Below are positions 33,701-45,406 of a stretch of DNA of 45,406 nucleotides, piece by piece. Position numbers and translations under genes: made by a program. The DNA comes from Mycogone perniciosa. Taxonomy: Eukaryota > Ascomycota > Sordariomycetes > Hypocreales > Hypocreaceae. The stretch lies in NCBI GenBank assembly GCA_025331125.1, contig JAOALB010000259.1, positions 1 to 45,406 of the forward strand. The letters are read 5' to 3'. The notes beneath the pieces were generated by a model, which did not search any database, was not told the DNA's origin, and saw only the letters and a list, made by a program, of their open reading frames with translations. Numbering within the stretch: the first letter of the stretch is position 1; the number at the start of each line of letters is the position of its first letter.

Positions 33701-36700
33701 TAATTTATTTTAATTTAGTTAGCTTTATTTATTAAGAACTTAGACTTAATTTATAAATTAAGGAAAAGATTAACCTTTACTAAAAGTTATAAATAAAGGT
33801 TAACTGTAAATAAAACTATTATTTTGAAATAAATCTATTACTATCTTTTTAATTAAAAACCCTTTAAACTTAAATTAATAGATAGTAAATCCTATTTAAT
33901 ATAAACTATACTATTTTTTACATATAATATCTATATTAATATAAAAGGTTTAATAAATAATAGCTATATACTTTAAGCTTTTATTAACTGCACTTTTATT
34001 AAGTGATTTAGTATTATTACTTAATAACCACTATTTATTAAAAATCTTTTATTTACTAATAAAAGTATAGCTAATAAAGTTTTAGACTTATTTATTATAT
34101 AAACTATAATCGGCTTTTATAAAAAACTCTGCCTCTTTTTTATTATAAATATCTTTAATAATATACCTATAATCCTTAACCTTTTATAGCTAAGAAAATA
34201 TAACTTTAATATTAATTAAAAGGAGTTAATTATTACCTTTAAATCCTATTACTATTATAACTACTATCTACCGAAAAGTATAGCTAGCTTTATATAGGTT
34301 TTAATAGCAGTTAAAATAAAAAGTAATTTCGCTAAAGCTAATATAAAGTGTATATATTACCAGTAACTAATAGTTAAAGATACTTTAAAAAAAGCAGAGC
34401 CTAATTTAATTAAATAAAAAACTATATTATATTAGTAACTATTAATCGAGAATACTTTAAAAGAAATAAACTATAACCCAATTAAAGAGGGGGCCTTTAA
34501 CCTATATATTCTATAAACCTTAATATTAAATTAAGATTACTATATAACCTATAAGTATAATAGAATAAATAATAAGGAAATATAGGTATAAATAATCTTG
34601 AATTAAATATATATAAAGCTACTGCCTGCTTTTATAATTTATAGTTAATAATAAAAAGGGCAACCTTTATGAAAGCTATTACTATTACTTTTTAATATAT
34701 TACTTTTAGAAACTAAACTAAACTTTAAGATTAAAAGGTATATTTAAATATAATGGATATATAAATAGTAGCAGCTATAAACTTTATTACCTTTTATTAA
34801 TAATTATATATCTATATAATAAAAGTAATTTAAAAGAAGATTAATTAAACTATTAAAATTAAAAAACTAATACCTATTACTTTATTAAAGCTTTTAAATA
34901 AGTTTTTCCGATAAATATTTATCGGATAAAGAGACTATATTAAAGTAAAAATAGTATTATTTAAAGAAATATATAATTTTATTAATAAATACTACTCTTT
35001 AATATAATTAAAAAAGATTATAGCCGCTAATTTTAAGAGATTTATAGTAGGAAAACCTAAATTTAGTAAACTGGATATTTTAAAAAAACTGCTATTTTAA
35101 CTATATAATTTATATAATACTTTCCTATTAAAAACAGTAAATAAACTTCCTTTATAATAGGCCTAAAACTATAAAATTAAAATATGACTAAGAAAAGACC
35201 TATTATATTAAAAGAATAAGCTATTTTTACGTAATAAATTATAAGTAATAAAGAAATAATGAAATAATAATTTAGTAAAAACATTTATCTATAAATTATA
35301 AATATAATATACTACTCCCTTCCTTTTAGCCGCAAAACTAAAAGGTAGTGTCTATATTTATTAAAATTACTAAAAGTTAAATAATATTACTATTAAAAAT
35401 TAATACCTACTACTATTAATCTAGGAAACCTTTAATGTTTTAAACTATATAAAGGTATATATAAAACTTAATATTATTTCCGTATATAATAACCTTTATA
35501 TCGCTAAAAGGGATATATAGAAAACAGCGTTTATTATAAGGTTTAGCCTTTTTAAAATATTAATAATACTTTTTAGCCTTTATAATACACCTATTATATT
35601 TTAATACTATATTAACTATACTTCTTATAACCTCTTTAACTATATCTATATAGTATACCTCGATAATGTCTTTATATAGTTATTATATTAAAAGGAGTAC
35701 TGAAAATATATATATAAAATAATAGCCTGCCTTTAAAACGCTAGCCTTTGGATTAATATTATTAAATGCAAGTTTAAAATAATAACAATAAAATACCTTA
35801 GCCTAATTATTACCTTAAAAGGACTAGAAATAAATCCTAAGAAAATTAAGGCTATATTAAACTAGCAATTACTTAAAGGAGTAAAGAACTTATAAAAGTT
35901 CTTTAACTTTATATATTTCTATTGCTGTTTTATTTAAAGATACTTAAAAATAGCTATACTATTAAATAAACCTTTAAAGAAAGACTAACTATATACTTAA
36001 AGAGAGAAATAGCAGGAAGCCTTTAACTTAATTAAATATACCTTTAAATTAGCTTTAGTTTTAGCCCTCTTTAACTATAATAAATAAACAGTCTTTAAAA
36101 CTAACGCCTTTAACTAGGCATTAGGCAGTATTCTATTATAGTATAATAAAGAGGGTATTTTATACTTTATTATATTCTTTTCTATAAAGTATAATATTTA
36201 AAAATATAACTATAAAATCTATAATAAAGAACTTTTAGCTATTATTAAAGTAATAGAGGAGTAGCGCCTAGAATTAAGAAGCTTATAAGAGTTTAATATT
36301 ATTATAGACTATAAAAACCTTAAATACTTTACCTTACTAAAAGCCTTAAACTAGTAGTAAATCCAATAATTTAAATTCCTCTTTAACTTTAACTTTTATA
36401 TTATTTACTAACCTGGCTTTAAGGCTATAAAGCTTAATGCTTTAAATAGAAAAGTAGAAAATAGGCTTATAAAATTAAACCCCTTTAATAACTAAATTAA
36501 AAACAGGCAATATATTATTTTCCTGTAAAGTTCTTTTAGCTTTAAAGCTTAAGTAATATTTTAAGAAAAAGTTTTATTAAACATTAAACTGTTTATAAAA
36601 GCTGCCCCTATAGTTATAATAATACTGGTAAAAGATAAATTAATTAATAATGTAATTGCAGTAGCGTATAAATAAAATACTATAGCGAGAGAAATAGTAA

Positions 36701-37960
36701 CTGTACGTTAAGACTTTAATATCCACTAATAGCTAAAATAGTTTTACAGAAAACTTTAAATTGCAATAAATAACTGCCAAATAATAAATAATAGAATTTA
36801 CTATTAAAAGCAGCTCTTTATTCCCTTTAATAATAAGCTTTATATATAAATCCTATTTAAAAACTATTTAAGTAGCCTAGCCAGATCTTTAAGCAGGTTT
36901 AAAACTTTAAACTTTATTAGCTAAATATACTAGTAGCTATAGATTTTAAGAGATATTAAAGTATTTATATAAGCCTATAAACTATATATTAAAATAAAGG
37001 CCTTATAATCTTTACTATAAAGCTTCCTTTAATTATTATTAGTCTTATTCTATATATAGTTAAATATCTTTATTAACTATATTATACTGCTGCCTAAATC
37101 CTGCTACTATAATATTACCTATAAGTATTTATTAGTAATAGTTTACTGCTTTATAAAAATATATTATTTTATATTTATTACTTTACTATTAATAGAGGAG
37201 CTAGCTAATGCATTTATTAATAGGATTTACTGCCTTTATAATATATTTAATAATATTATATTAAACTATAGTATATAGTTTATATTAAAATGTTAAAAAT
37301 AACTTTTAAAGCAATTAAAAGTTATATTAAAATAATTATTAGCCTTTTAGTTTAAAATTAACAGCTAAACTAAAGGAATTAATATAAATATAAAATAATA
37401 CCTATAAGCTTTTATTAACTTTTATTAGGATAACTAAGCCTATTAGCTTTTATTAGTTAAATTTACTGTAAATAATATAGTATTTAAAACTACTAGTATA
37501 TTACTGTTTTCTATTAATTATAGTTTTAACCCTCGCTTAAAGATAAAGCTTTTACAGCCTTGCCTGCTAAACCTCTCTACAGTCAAGAAAAGAGAGTTCT
37601 TTTACGCTAATACTATTACTAAGCGATTTAAATATATTATTATATAGCTGAAAGCATTTACTAAAGCCTTAAAAAGAAAATATACAGAAAAAGTAAATAT
37701 ACGAAAAAAGGTATAACTAGTTTATACTATTAGGCAGGAAGTCTTTATCGATATACGAAATATAAAGACTAACTGGCTAATAAAAAAGCTAAATAATAAA
37801 TAGGCAAAGCTTTATATAATAATAAAGGTATACTTATAAGCCTGTACTATTAGTTTACTAAAAGGTATAAAGATTTTCCTAGTTTTATATTACTCCCTTT
37901 TACAATTTAAGACAGCTATTTTATTGCGTTTTAGGCAAAAGATAATTAATAAAGCTAAGT
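33701..37960 (+). pseudogene. Gypsy pol: protease, reverse transcriptase, RNase H, integrase
   Basis: The reverse transcriptase catalytic motif YLDD survives as YLDN at 35656-35667, followed by VFIYS-like codons. RNase H starts with TNAFN at 36100-36114, the RIP form of TDASD, followed by ALGSIL. Integrase is supported near 37110-37150 by ITYKYLLVIVDCF-like text (usual ITDRFSKY...). Its C-terminal segment around 37745-37850 reads IRNIKTNW followed by KKLNNK.AKLY, close to the usual LRNIKTxRPxKKLDxKxxGPY. The protease is expected in 33700-34400 but was not identified by motif. Confidence 0.7.
34907..34926. repeat. Perfect 20-bp palindrome inside Gypsy pol
   Basis: TCCGATAAATATTTATCGGA is its own reverse complement. 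It lies within degraded pol sequence and is probably a by-product of AT enrichment, not a functional site. Confidence 0.3.
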
Positions 37961-38016
37961 GAAGGAATATTTAAAGTAAAATACTGGAAAAAGAAAATAA
38001 TATAAATAAAGTATAA

Positions 38017-38110
38017 GAGAAATAGGAGTTTAAAGCGCTTTTAGATTATTATAATAATAATAGATTTTACTACTTTATTAAATAAAAATACTATACTGCT
38101 ATATAGTAAT
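38017..38110 (+). pseudogene. Gypsy integrase C-terminal chromodomain
   Basis: The frame reads E.EFKALLDYYNNN then FYYFIK.KYYTA, with a stop at each former Trp. This matches the chromodomain pattern (WEVExIL...YLVKWKGY). Chromodomains of chromoviruses bind methylated histone H3 and steer insertion into heterochromatin, which fits the element's position inside an AT-rich block. Confidence 0.7.
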
Positions 38111-38429
38111 TAATTAAAGACTTATAAGGCTAAAAAAAGGTAATATAAGACTTTTATAGGGGAAACTTAAAGAAGCTAGGCCTACTGCAATAGGCATTAA
38201 AAGGAATTATAAAAAAGGAAAAAAAGGAAATAGCTAGAAAAAAACTAATACCTATAAAGCATTTATTAAAAACTATACTGCGCTAAAGCCTATAACTAAA
38301 CTATATATTATTAATACTAAAAACTATATAATTTACTTTATTTACCTTTATATTGGAAGTATTAAGATAGATTACCTAGAATTTCGATTTATATAAATAA
38401 TATAGTTATTTGCGGCCGAATAGCGTAAT

Positions 38430-38444
38430 AAAGAGGGGGGGTAC
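38430..38444 (+). other. Gypsy polypurine tract
   Basis: AAAGAGGGGGGGTAC ends immediately before the 3' LTR and is the expected plus-strand priming site. Confidence 0.55.
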
Positions 38445-38616
38445 TGTTATGGCATTAACTGTGACGCGATGTTAATGCCCTGTTAGGTGAGCCCCGGTTA
38501 TATGACCAGGCCCTAATGCGTTCCTAGCTATAGCTTTCTGTAGAGCCTTAGGGCTTTCTCACTCTCTATAGCACAACAACAATATTTGCCTTAACCTACC
38601 TTTCTATGCCATAATA
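38445..38616 (+). repeat. Gypsy 3' LTR, lightly mutated
   Basis: It is 172 bp, starting TGTTATGGCATTAACTG and ending TATGCCATAATA. It keeps most CpA, TpG and CpG sites lost from the 5' LTR. A few sites are mutated here but intact in the 5' LTR (for example TTAATGC against TTAACGC), so the two were hit independently. Confidence 0.85.
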
Positions 38617-41600
38617 GAAAATAAGACTAAATTAATTTATAATATAATTAAAAAATAGATATAATATAAAAGAGTAGTGAAAGTTTTAATATTATAAAGA
38701 TTTAATATAAAATTTATTAAAACTTTGAAATAAATGTTATATATATTAAAATAAAAAGATTAATAATTATTAATAAGTAGAATAATATGAAAATATAATT
38801 AATTGTATTTATTGAAATACTATTTAATTAAATACTTTTATAAACTTTATCATTAATTAAAAATAAAGGTATATTTAAATATATAATACAATAATTAAAT
38901 AAGTTTAAAGAAAGTTATTATTATTTTAATTCAAGTAATTAATTAAAGAAAATAATTATATTAATATTGTATATTTATAGCCTTAAGACCTTGATTATTC
39001 AAATCTTTGTATATTTCTAAAAATAAAATCTAAATAATCTAAGTTAAAATAGGATTATTAAAATAAAAGAAGTTAAAGAAACAATTTATATAATAATTTT
39101 GTATAATATAATTAAATTTAAAATTAATATTTTCTTTTAGTATTATTGAAAAGTTAATAGATATTTTAAAAATAAGTTTAATTATAAAGGTATAAACAGT
39201 TATTAAAATATAAGTTATATAATAATTTATTTAATTATCTTTAAATTTACTACTTTAAATAAAGTTATTTATTGGTTGATATAAAGTTTTATTAAGTATA
39301 GTATTTATAAAAAAGGAATTTAACTTTTTAATATAATTAATAAATAAATAAAGTATAAAAGAATCTTTAAAATAAACATATTATAAAAGGTAAATATAAT
39401 TTTTATAAAGAGATTACTCAGAAATATTATATATTTAATAAATAAAAGTTAAATAATTATTAAGAAATAAAATGGTAAAGGGTAATAGAACTTAAAGATA
39501 TTTTAAAAGTTTAATTAAACTAAGTCTTTTAAAGAAATCTTTAAATAAATATAAATAAATTAGTTGAATCAAGGAATAATTTAATTCAATCTTTCTTATT
39601 CACCTTATAATTTATAATAGATAATAGTATATTAATGTAATGTATAGGATAAATAAATAAATTAAGAGAAAATAATTATTGTTTGAATTAAAGTAATTAA
39701 TTAGAAAGAAAGAATTATTGTTAAACTTTATTTTTATAATATTTACAATTATATTATTGACATGATAATATAATACAAAGAATAAGATTAAAAAGGTTAA
39801 AACTAAAAAGAAGTTATTATAAGTAAAGTAAAGTAAAATAGTACTATAAGTATTAATTTTGAATAATATAATTAAGTTTAAAATTAACTATTTCTAAATG
39901 TTATTTAAAGAGTTTTTAAATATGTTGAAAGTAAATTTAATTATATAATTATAAAGGGTTATTAAAATATAACTTTATAAAAATATTAATTTAATTATTA
40001 TTAAATTTCCTTTATATTAAATAGTATTTTCTTTTATTTATAAGTAACCTTTAAGAAAGAACCTAGTAAAAGGATTCACTATCATAATTATATAAATTAT
40101 TTCATGAATAGAAAGATAAATATTAAAAGATTATAAAATTATAACCTTTATAAATAAAGCTTTTTTAAATAGAATATTGATTGATTTTAAAGATTTTAAT
40201 ATATTATTATTATTAAAATATATTTTTAGAACTTTAAATAGTTAAATATATTTATAAATTATATAATCAGGAAAGAATAAAGGTTAATACTTTAAATTAA
40301 ATTAATATAAATAAAACAGAAATTTGAATATCTATAAACTTTACTGTAAATATAGATATTATAACGCTAATTTATTAATATATGTATTCAAGTATTTAAA
40401 AACTTTAAAGAAAAAAAAGAAATTATTCTTTCTTAATTAATTATAGAATATAATAAAAAACTATATTTCTTTTAAATAATATCTATTATCTTTAATAATA
40501 AATAAATAAATATAATTGAAAAGTATTATTTAAGTATATATAACTACTATATTTTATTGAAAAGGAACTGATGCTTGAAATATATCTATATATATATAAT
40601 GACTAAAACAAAATATAGAAACTATAGTTTTCATTAAACTATAAAAGAATAATTAACTAATATAGGGATTAAAAAATATTAAAGATTATTTAATGATAAT
40701 ATATATATAGTTTAATGTAATGAATAATTATAATATTATACTTAAATAGCTATAAAACTATAAATAGAGTAATATCTTAAACAAGAATATAAATTATATT
40801 ATATTAACTTAAGTTTATTTATTTATCTTTATACTTTTATGCCTTTTTAGTTTTACAATTCCTGAATTAAATAGTTTACCTTTTTAAATAAGTTAATAAA
40901 AAAGAATATAAATATACCAAATATATTAACTACCTTTAATTAAACCCTTTTTATATATATTTATAAATGAAAGGAGTAAGTTGTAATAAAGCATTTGCAT
41001 AATTAATCTATTTAATATTACTATAATAATAATTTAAAGTAAGTTTTAATAATATATAAAAATAATAAAAAAGTATATTATAGATAAAGTAAAATTAAAA
41101 ATAAAATAATTATTATATAAATTATTAATATCTTTATATTTAATTTATAGTAAATTGATTTCTCTATATTTAAACTCATGTAATTAAACAGTTTTATTTT
41201 AATAACTTATATTTATTATTAAATACTTTAAACGATTATTGATTTACTTTATATTAATTATTTTATAATTTAAATAAATATCTAAATTCACATTTAAATA
41301 GGATTTAAAGTAAATGTATTTATTGATATTAATAAACTTAAATTATAATATATATTTAAAGTTATAACTTATTAGATTTAAAAATATTAAAGTATTACTT
41401 TTCATGTTATTTATATAAAAGCTAGTATTATAGTTTATGTTTTTATTTAATTTTATAAAGCCTTTTTTATTCTTTTTAATTATATTTTAACTAAACGTGA
41501 TAATTACGTTTAAAAGTTCTTTTTTACCTTTAATTATTTTTGAATCTATTAAAAGAACTATTATTTATATTAAAAAGACCAAACCTTTTTTAAAGTTTTA

Positions 41601-44600
41601 ATAGCTTTTAAGAATATTAATATAATAAATAAAAGTCTTATAAATTATAATATCTTTTATACATATATAACTTTACTTTTGAATATTAATTATATTATTA
41701 TTTTAACTATAAATAGTATTTATATTAAGGATTACTAATATTATTTTATGTTTTTATTATTAATATAATTTAAACAGTTAACAAAAAGGTTTTGTTTTTT
41801 TATACTTAATTGAGTTATATAATAATAACTATTACTATAGTTAAAATTAAAAGTTAAACTTTAAAAGTTAATATAAATATTAAATCTTTATTTATTTATG
41901 TAATATTAAAAAAAGTATTAATTGTTTAAAGGAACTATTATTATAATAAATCAAATACTAATACTTTGAAATCTATTAAGTACTATTTATTAATCTTTAT
42001 TATATTCCCCTTATAAACTATTTAGTTTTTAATCAAATAGTATATATAATATAAAATACTTTATTAAACCTTTTATAATATATTTATTCACTATACTTAT
42101 ATCATTTTAATTTTAAAACTATTGTTTATTATAGTTAATTATCTTTATTAATATTAATATTAATCTTTAATTATTAGTTTTCCAAAAGTATTAACCTTAA
42201 GATTATGTTTTAATATTCAAATAATCTTAACATTTTCATTATTTAATATTTATTTAAGTGTTTTTATTATGTTAAATCCTATATTTATAGATGTTTAAAT
42301 TATTATATTAAATATATAAACGTATTTAAAAATAGACCTTATTATTATTATAAATTATGAAATTAATCTTCACTTTACTTTTATTTCTTTAGAAAATTTA
42401 TATTTTATTTTAACTAAATAAATATATTTATAGGAACTTACAATATATAATTTATTAAAATAAAGCTTTTATATATATATAATCTATTATTTTATTAAAG
42501 CCAATTCTTAGGAATAATATAAATTAAAGTCTTAATATTAAAGGAATATTAAAGTAGTTTTATATATATTAGTTTTTATTTGTAGATATTAATATATTCT
42601 TCTTAAAAATTAAAAACCTTTATTTATTCTTTATTGTTTACTTTTAAAAAATATTATTAAATAGTTATTTATTTTTTTATTAAGTATAAAAAATAAATAT
42701 AAACTTATAATCTTTAACTTTTTATATAAAATCTCTTTATTCTATTTTATAATTATTAAAGCTGTATAAATAAAAAGCCTAATAACTTCTATATAATCTT
42801 AAACTATTCTTTAATTTCTTAATACTTCTTATTATACTTTTCTTTTAATAATAAAAATAAAGTTATATTTAAATGTATATTTATAAAACTTTTTAAAAAA
42901 CCTTTTTTAACTTTAATTTAATTTCTAAAAATTATTAATTTATAAAATAAAATATTTATTATAATATTTCTTTTAAAAGGATTTTGTTATAGAATTAAAC
43001 AAATAAGCATTAATTTATTAAATTATAAAATTAAAACAATAATAATTAATATCTTAAATAATATATACACTAAAAGTATAAGAAATTCTATTATTTATTA
43101 TATTATTTATTACTATAGTATTTATTTTGATATTTATATATAGCTTTATAAACATAAATATATAGCTTTTTCAAGGCTTAAAGTAAAAGTCTATATTCTT
43201 TTTTATAATATTATATTCTATTTTTTATAAAGGCTAATATTTAGTTTTATATTAAACTAAAGATTATGTTTTTTTATAAATAATATTTAATTTACCTTTT
43301 AATTTATTATATTAATATTAGTTATTAAAATTATATTTTAATACTTTTTATTTAGATTTAATATTATTAATATTAAAGTAAAAGGAATAGATTTCTTTTA
43401 ATTTATTATTATTCTTTCATGTATTCTTCAAAAGTATTTCTTTTAAATAGATTTATTAAAAGGTTTATAATTTAAAGAAAGTATTTAATTTAACATTTTT
43501 AACAATTAATTAAGTTAAATAAAAGTTAAACTTTATTTATAATTTTATGATCTTAATACTCTTTAATTATAATAACCTTTTTAATTATTTAATATTATGT
43601 TTTATTTTATATAAATATTTTATTTATTTGATAAAGACTTAATAAACATTATTTTTGTTATAAAAATAATAAACTTTAATAATTTAATATTAATAAAGGT
43701 TACATTTAATTTTTAGAAGTACCTTAAAGTATTATATGAAGCTTTAAATAGTTTTCTTTTATTAGTATATATAAATCTTGATTTTAATAATATAATATTA
43801 TTAAAAGGAAATTAAACTATAAATATAAAATAAAATAATAATTATAAACTAATATATTAAAATTATATTATTAAGTCTATAGTATTTATTTCAAGACTAT
43901 ATTATTGTAATATTAATAAGGTTTATTAATTTAATAATATTTTATTATATAGGTTATTTATAATAAAGCATTTTTAACGTTTAATATGTTATACTTTACA
44001 AAAAATTAAAAAAGAATTTTATTTACTTTTTAAACCTTATATTAAAACTATAATATTTTATATTATTATATATCTTTTTAAATCTTTCAAACTATCTTTA
44101 ATAAACTTAATATAAATCTTAATATAACCTTTATTAATAAAGACTTTAAGATAATATAATTAATAAAAAGTATTAAACCTTAAATTATTTTTAATTTCCT
44201 TTTATTTCTTATATTTTTAAAAAAACCTTTTAATAAAAATAGAAATATTAAATAGTATATTATTTATAAAATAAATTATCATACTTGCTATATATAATAT
44301 TAATATTAATTATATAAACTTTATAAATTGCTTTTTAATAATAAAAACAATTAAGTTTTTATTTAATATAATATAAACTTTTATTATTATTTATATATAA
44401 TATATATATATTTTAATAATAATTGTTTAATTATATTTATCTTTTTATTATTAAATATAATATTAACGTTTTAAAAAAAAGTATGCTTTTAAATTATATT
44501 CTATAATAAACCTATAAACAAATAATATTTCTTTTTACTTTAAAATATATAAATATTTAAATAAATATTATATAGTGTATAAGGTTATTTATTTATATAT

Positions 44601-45016
44601 AAACTATAAAGCTTTACTTTTACGGGATTTATAGTTTAATAATAAATATATTATTCAATTAATTTAATTATATTCTAATTTATATTAAGTCTTTATAAAT
44701 ATTTAATACTTTTTATTATCTTAATTATATTAATCTTAATTATTTGTATTTAATCTAAATCTCTTTTATAATTTATAAAAGTATATTTTCAATTATAATA
44801 ATAAAGTTTAATGCTTTAAATTAATTGCTTTTTTCGTCTAGAATCTTTTCATTTATAAACCTTATAAAATTAAAGTTTTTAAAATATAGACTTTAAAGTA
44901 ATTTAATAAACTATAAAATAAATACTTTATATATAATTACTATATTTAAACGTTTTTATAGTCTTTTTTAAAACGTATTTATAAATAAAAATAAATATTA
45001 TTTTATATAAAGTTAA
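38617..45016. other. Extremely AT-rich older layer, no gene or element assigned
   Basis: About 6.4 kb with very low GC, almost no GpC or CpG, but visible CpA and TpG (TTGAA, ATTCAA). No frame, RNA gene or LTR/TIR pair could be supported. It resembles in composition the two pieces of the older LINE, and part may be further degraded LINE sequence, but I found no alignment I trust. (TA)n tracts are frequent. Confidence 0.4.
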
Positions 45017-45406
45017 ATTCGGCCACTTCTGGATGTTCCATTCAACTAGGTATAGATAGGTATCCTTATGTACCTGCTGGTCCATGCATTTAGTCTAAGA
45101 AAGCAGAGTCTACATGCAAAAGAGGAAACCGAATATGAGCAATACTGTATCTTGAAGAGAAGAAATGAGAGGAAAATGATTAAGCAGCCCAAAGGAAGCA
45201 CGTGAGACATCATGTGACTACAAACACCAGAGCTGTGTACTATTCTTTCTGTTCCTCTATTTGCGGTGCGTAAAGTGGTGGACAGAATTGATGTCGACCG
45301 ATGACACAACTCTTTATTTGTAAGAATCAGTTGCATACAGCACATACATAATACAGGTCAATTGAATCGCGTCATACACCATACATATTGGTATGCGATA
45401 CATACT
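45017..45406. other. Right flank, near-normal base composition
   Basis: The composition changes abruptly at about 45017 (from AAAGTTAAATT to CGGCCACTTCTGG). CpG, CpA and TpG are all normal afterwards. A 99-codon open stretch runs on the minus strand from 45345 to 45046. It encodes a Cys/Ser/Leu-rich sequence with a hydrophobic run (LPLGCLIIFLSFLLF) and no known domain. It could be chance, or a small protein. No neighbouring gene structure is visible within the window. Confidence 0.5.

Larger units (their letters stand above)
31915..38616 (+). mobile_element. Ty3/Gypsy chromovirus LTR retrotransposon, RIP-degraded
   Basis: Two direct 172-bp LTRs enclose a 6358-bp internal region in plus orientation. 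Reverse transcriptase, RNase H, integrase and a C-terminal chromodomain can be recognised in that order, which defines a chromovirus. The flanks read AAAAA before the 5' LTR and GAAAA after the 3' LTR, a possible 5-bp target duplication with one RIP transition. All coding parts contain stops. It inserted into the extremely AT-rich older layer. Confidence 0.88.

Noticed and set aside
34907..34926. Perfect 20-bp palindrome as a protein-binding or origin site
   Set aside because: It lies within degraded Gypsy pol coding sequence with no supporting context, and is likely chance in AT-rich DNA.
38617..45016. Further LINE copy on the right side
   Set aside because: Composition resembles the older LINE pieces but no alignment to the inner LINE could be made by eye.
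45046..45345. 99-codon minus-strand frame as a real gene
   Set aside because: It has no domain or homologue I recognise. A frame of this length can be open by chance in normal-GC DNA. It is mentioned only in the flank entry.

Overview
The window looks like one very AT-rich block, about 45 kb long, from the genome of a filamentous ascomycete (Pezizomycotina). I found no intact protein-coding gene in it. Three things point to this origin. The mutations are those of repeat-induced point mutation (RIP): C-to-T and G-to-A transitions, depleted CpA/TpG, abundant TpA, and coding frames broken almost only by TAA/TAG codons. The mobile elements are typical fungal ones: a Copia element, a chromodomain Gypsy element, an endonuclease-type LINE and a hAT-like miniature element. 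The edges are sharp, with near-normal DNA only at about 1-87 and about 45017-45406. I cannot name the species.

Layout. From 88 to about 13260 lies a patchwork of RIP-mutated sequence holding relics of coding frames I cannot identify: plus strand 541-1888, minus strand about 8700-8998, plus strand about 10323-11041. The first relic is split by an 815-bp hAT-like miniature element (883-1697) with an 8-bp target duplication, and the reading frame on its two sides is in register once the element and one duplication copy are discounted. From about 13316 to 45016 there is an even more AT-rich, apparently older layer, interrupted by two LTR retrotransposons. At 16346-29405 is a Copia element with 274-bp LTRs and perfect ATTAA duplications. 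A LINE (18354-24253, minus strand, 13-bp duplication) sits inside its integrase region. At 31915-38616 is a Gypsy chromovirus with 172-bp LTRs.

History. The sequence on both sides of the Copia element (about 14.8-16.3 kb and 29.4-29.9 kb) aligns with consecutive parts of the LINE inside it. One LINE family therefore inserted both before and after the Copia element, giving a LINE-in-Copia-in-LINE nest. The older layer and the younger insertions also differ in mutation signature: GpC is enriched in the younger layer and nearly absent in the older one. Switches between the two signatures coincide with element boundaries.

Nothing here is likely to be expressed as a normal protein. Possible roles are structural (heterochromatin, AT-isochore, perhaps a regional centromere). 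The interest lies in the element layering, the uneven RIP, and the unidentified relic frames.
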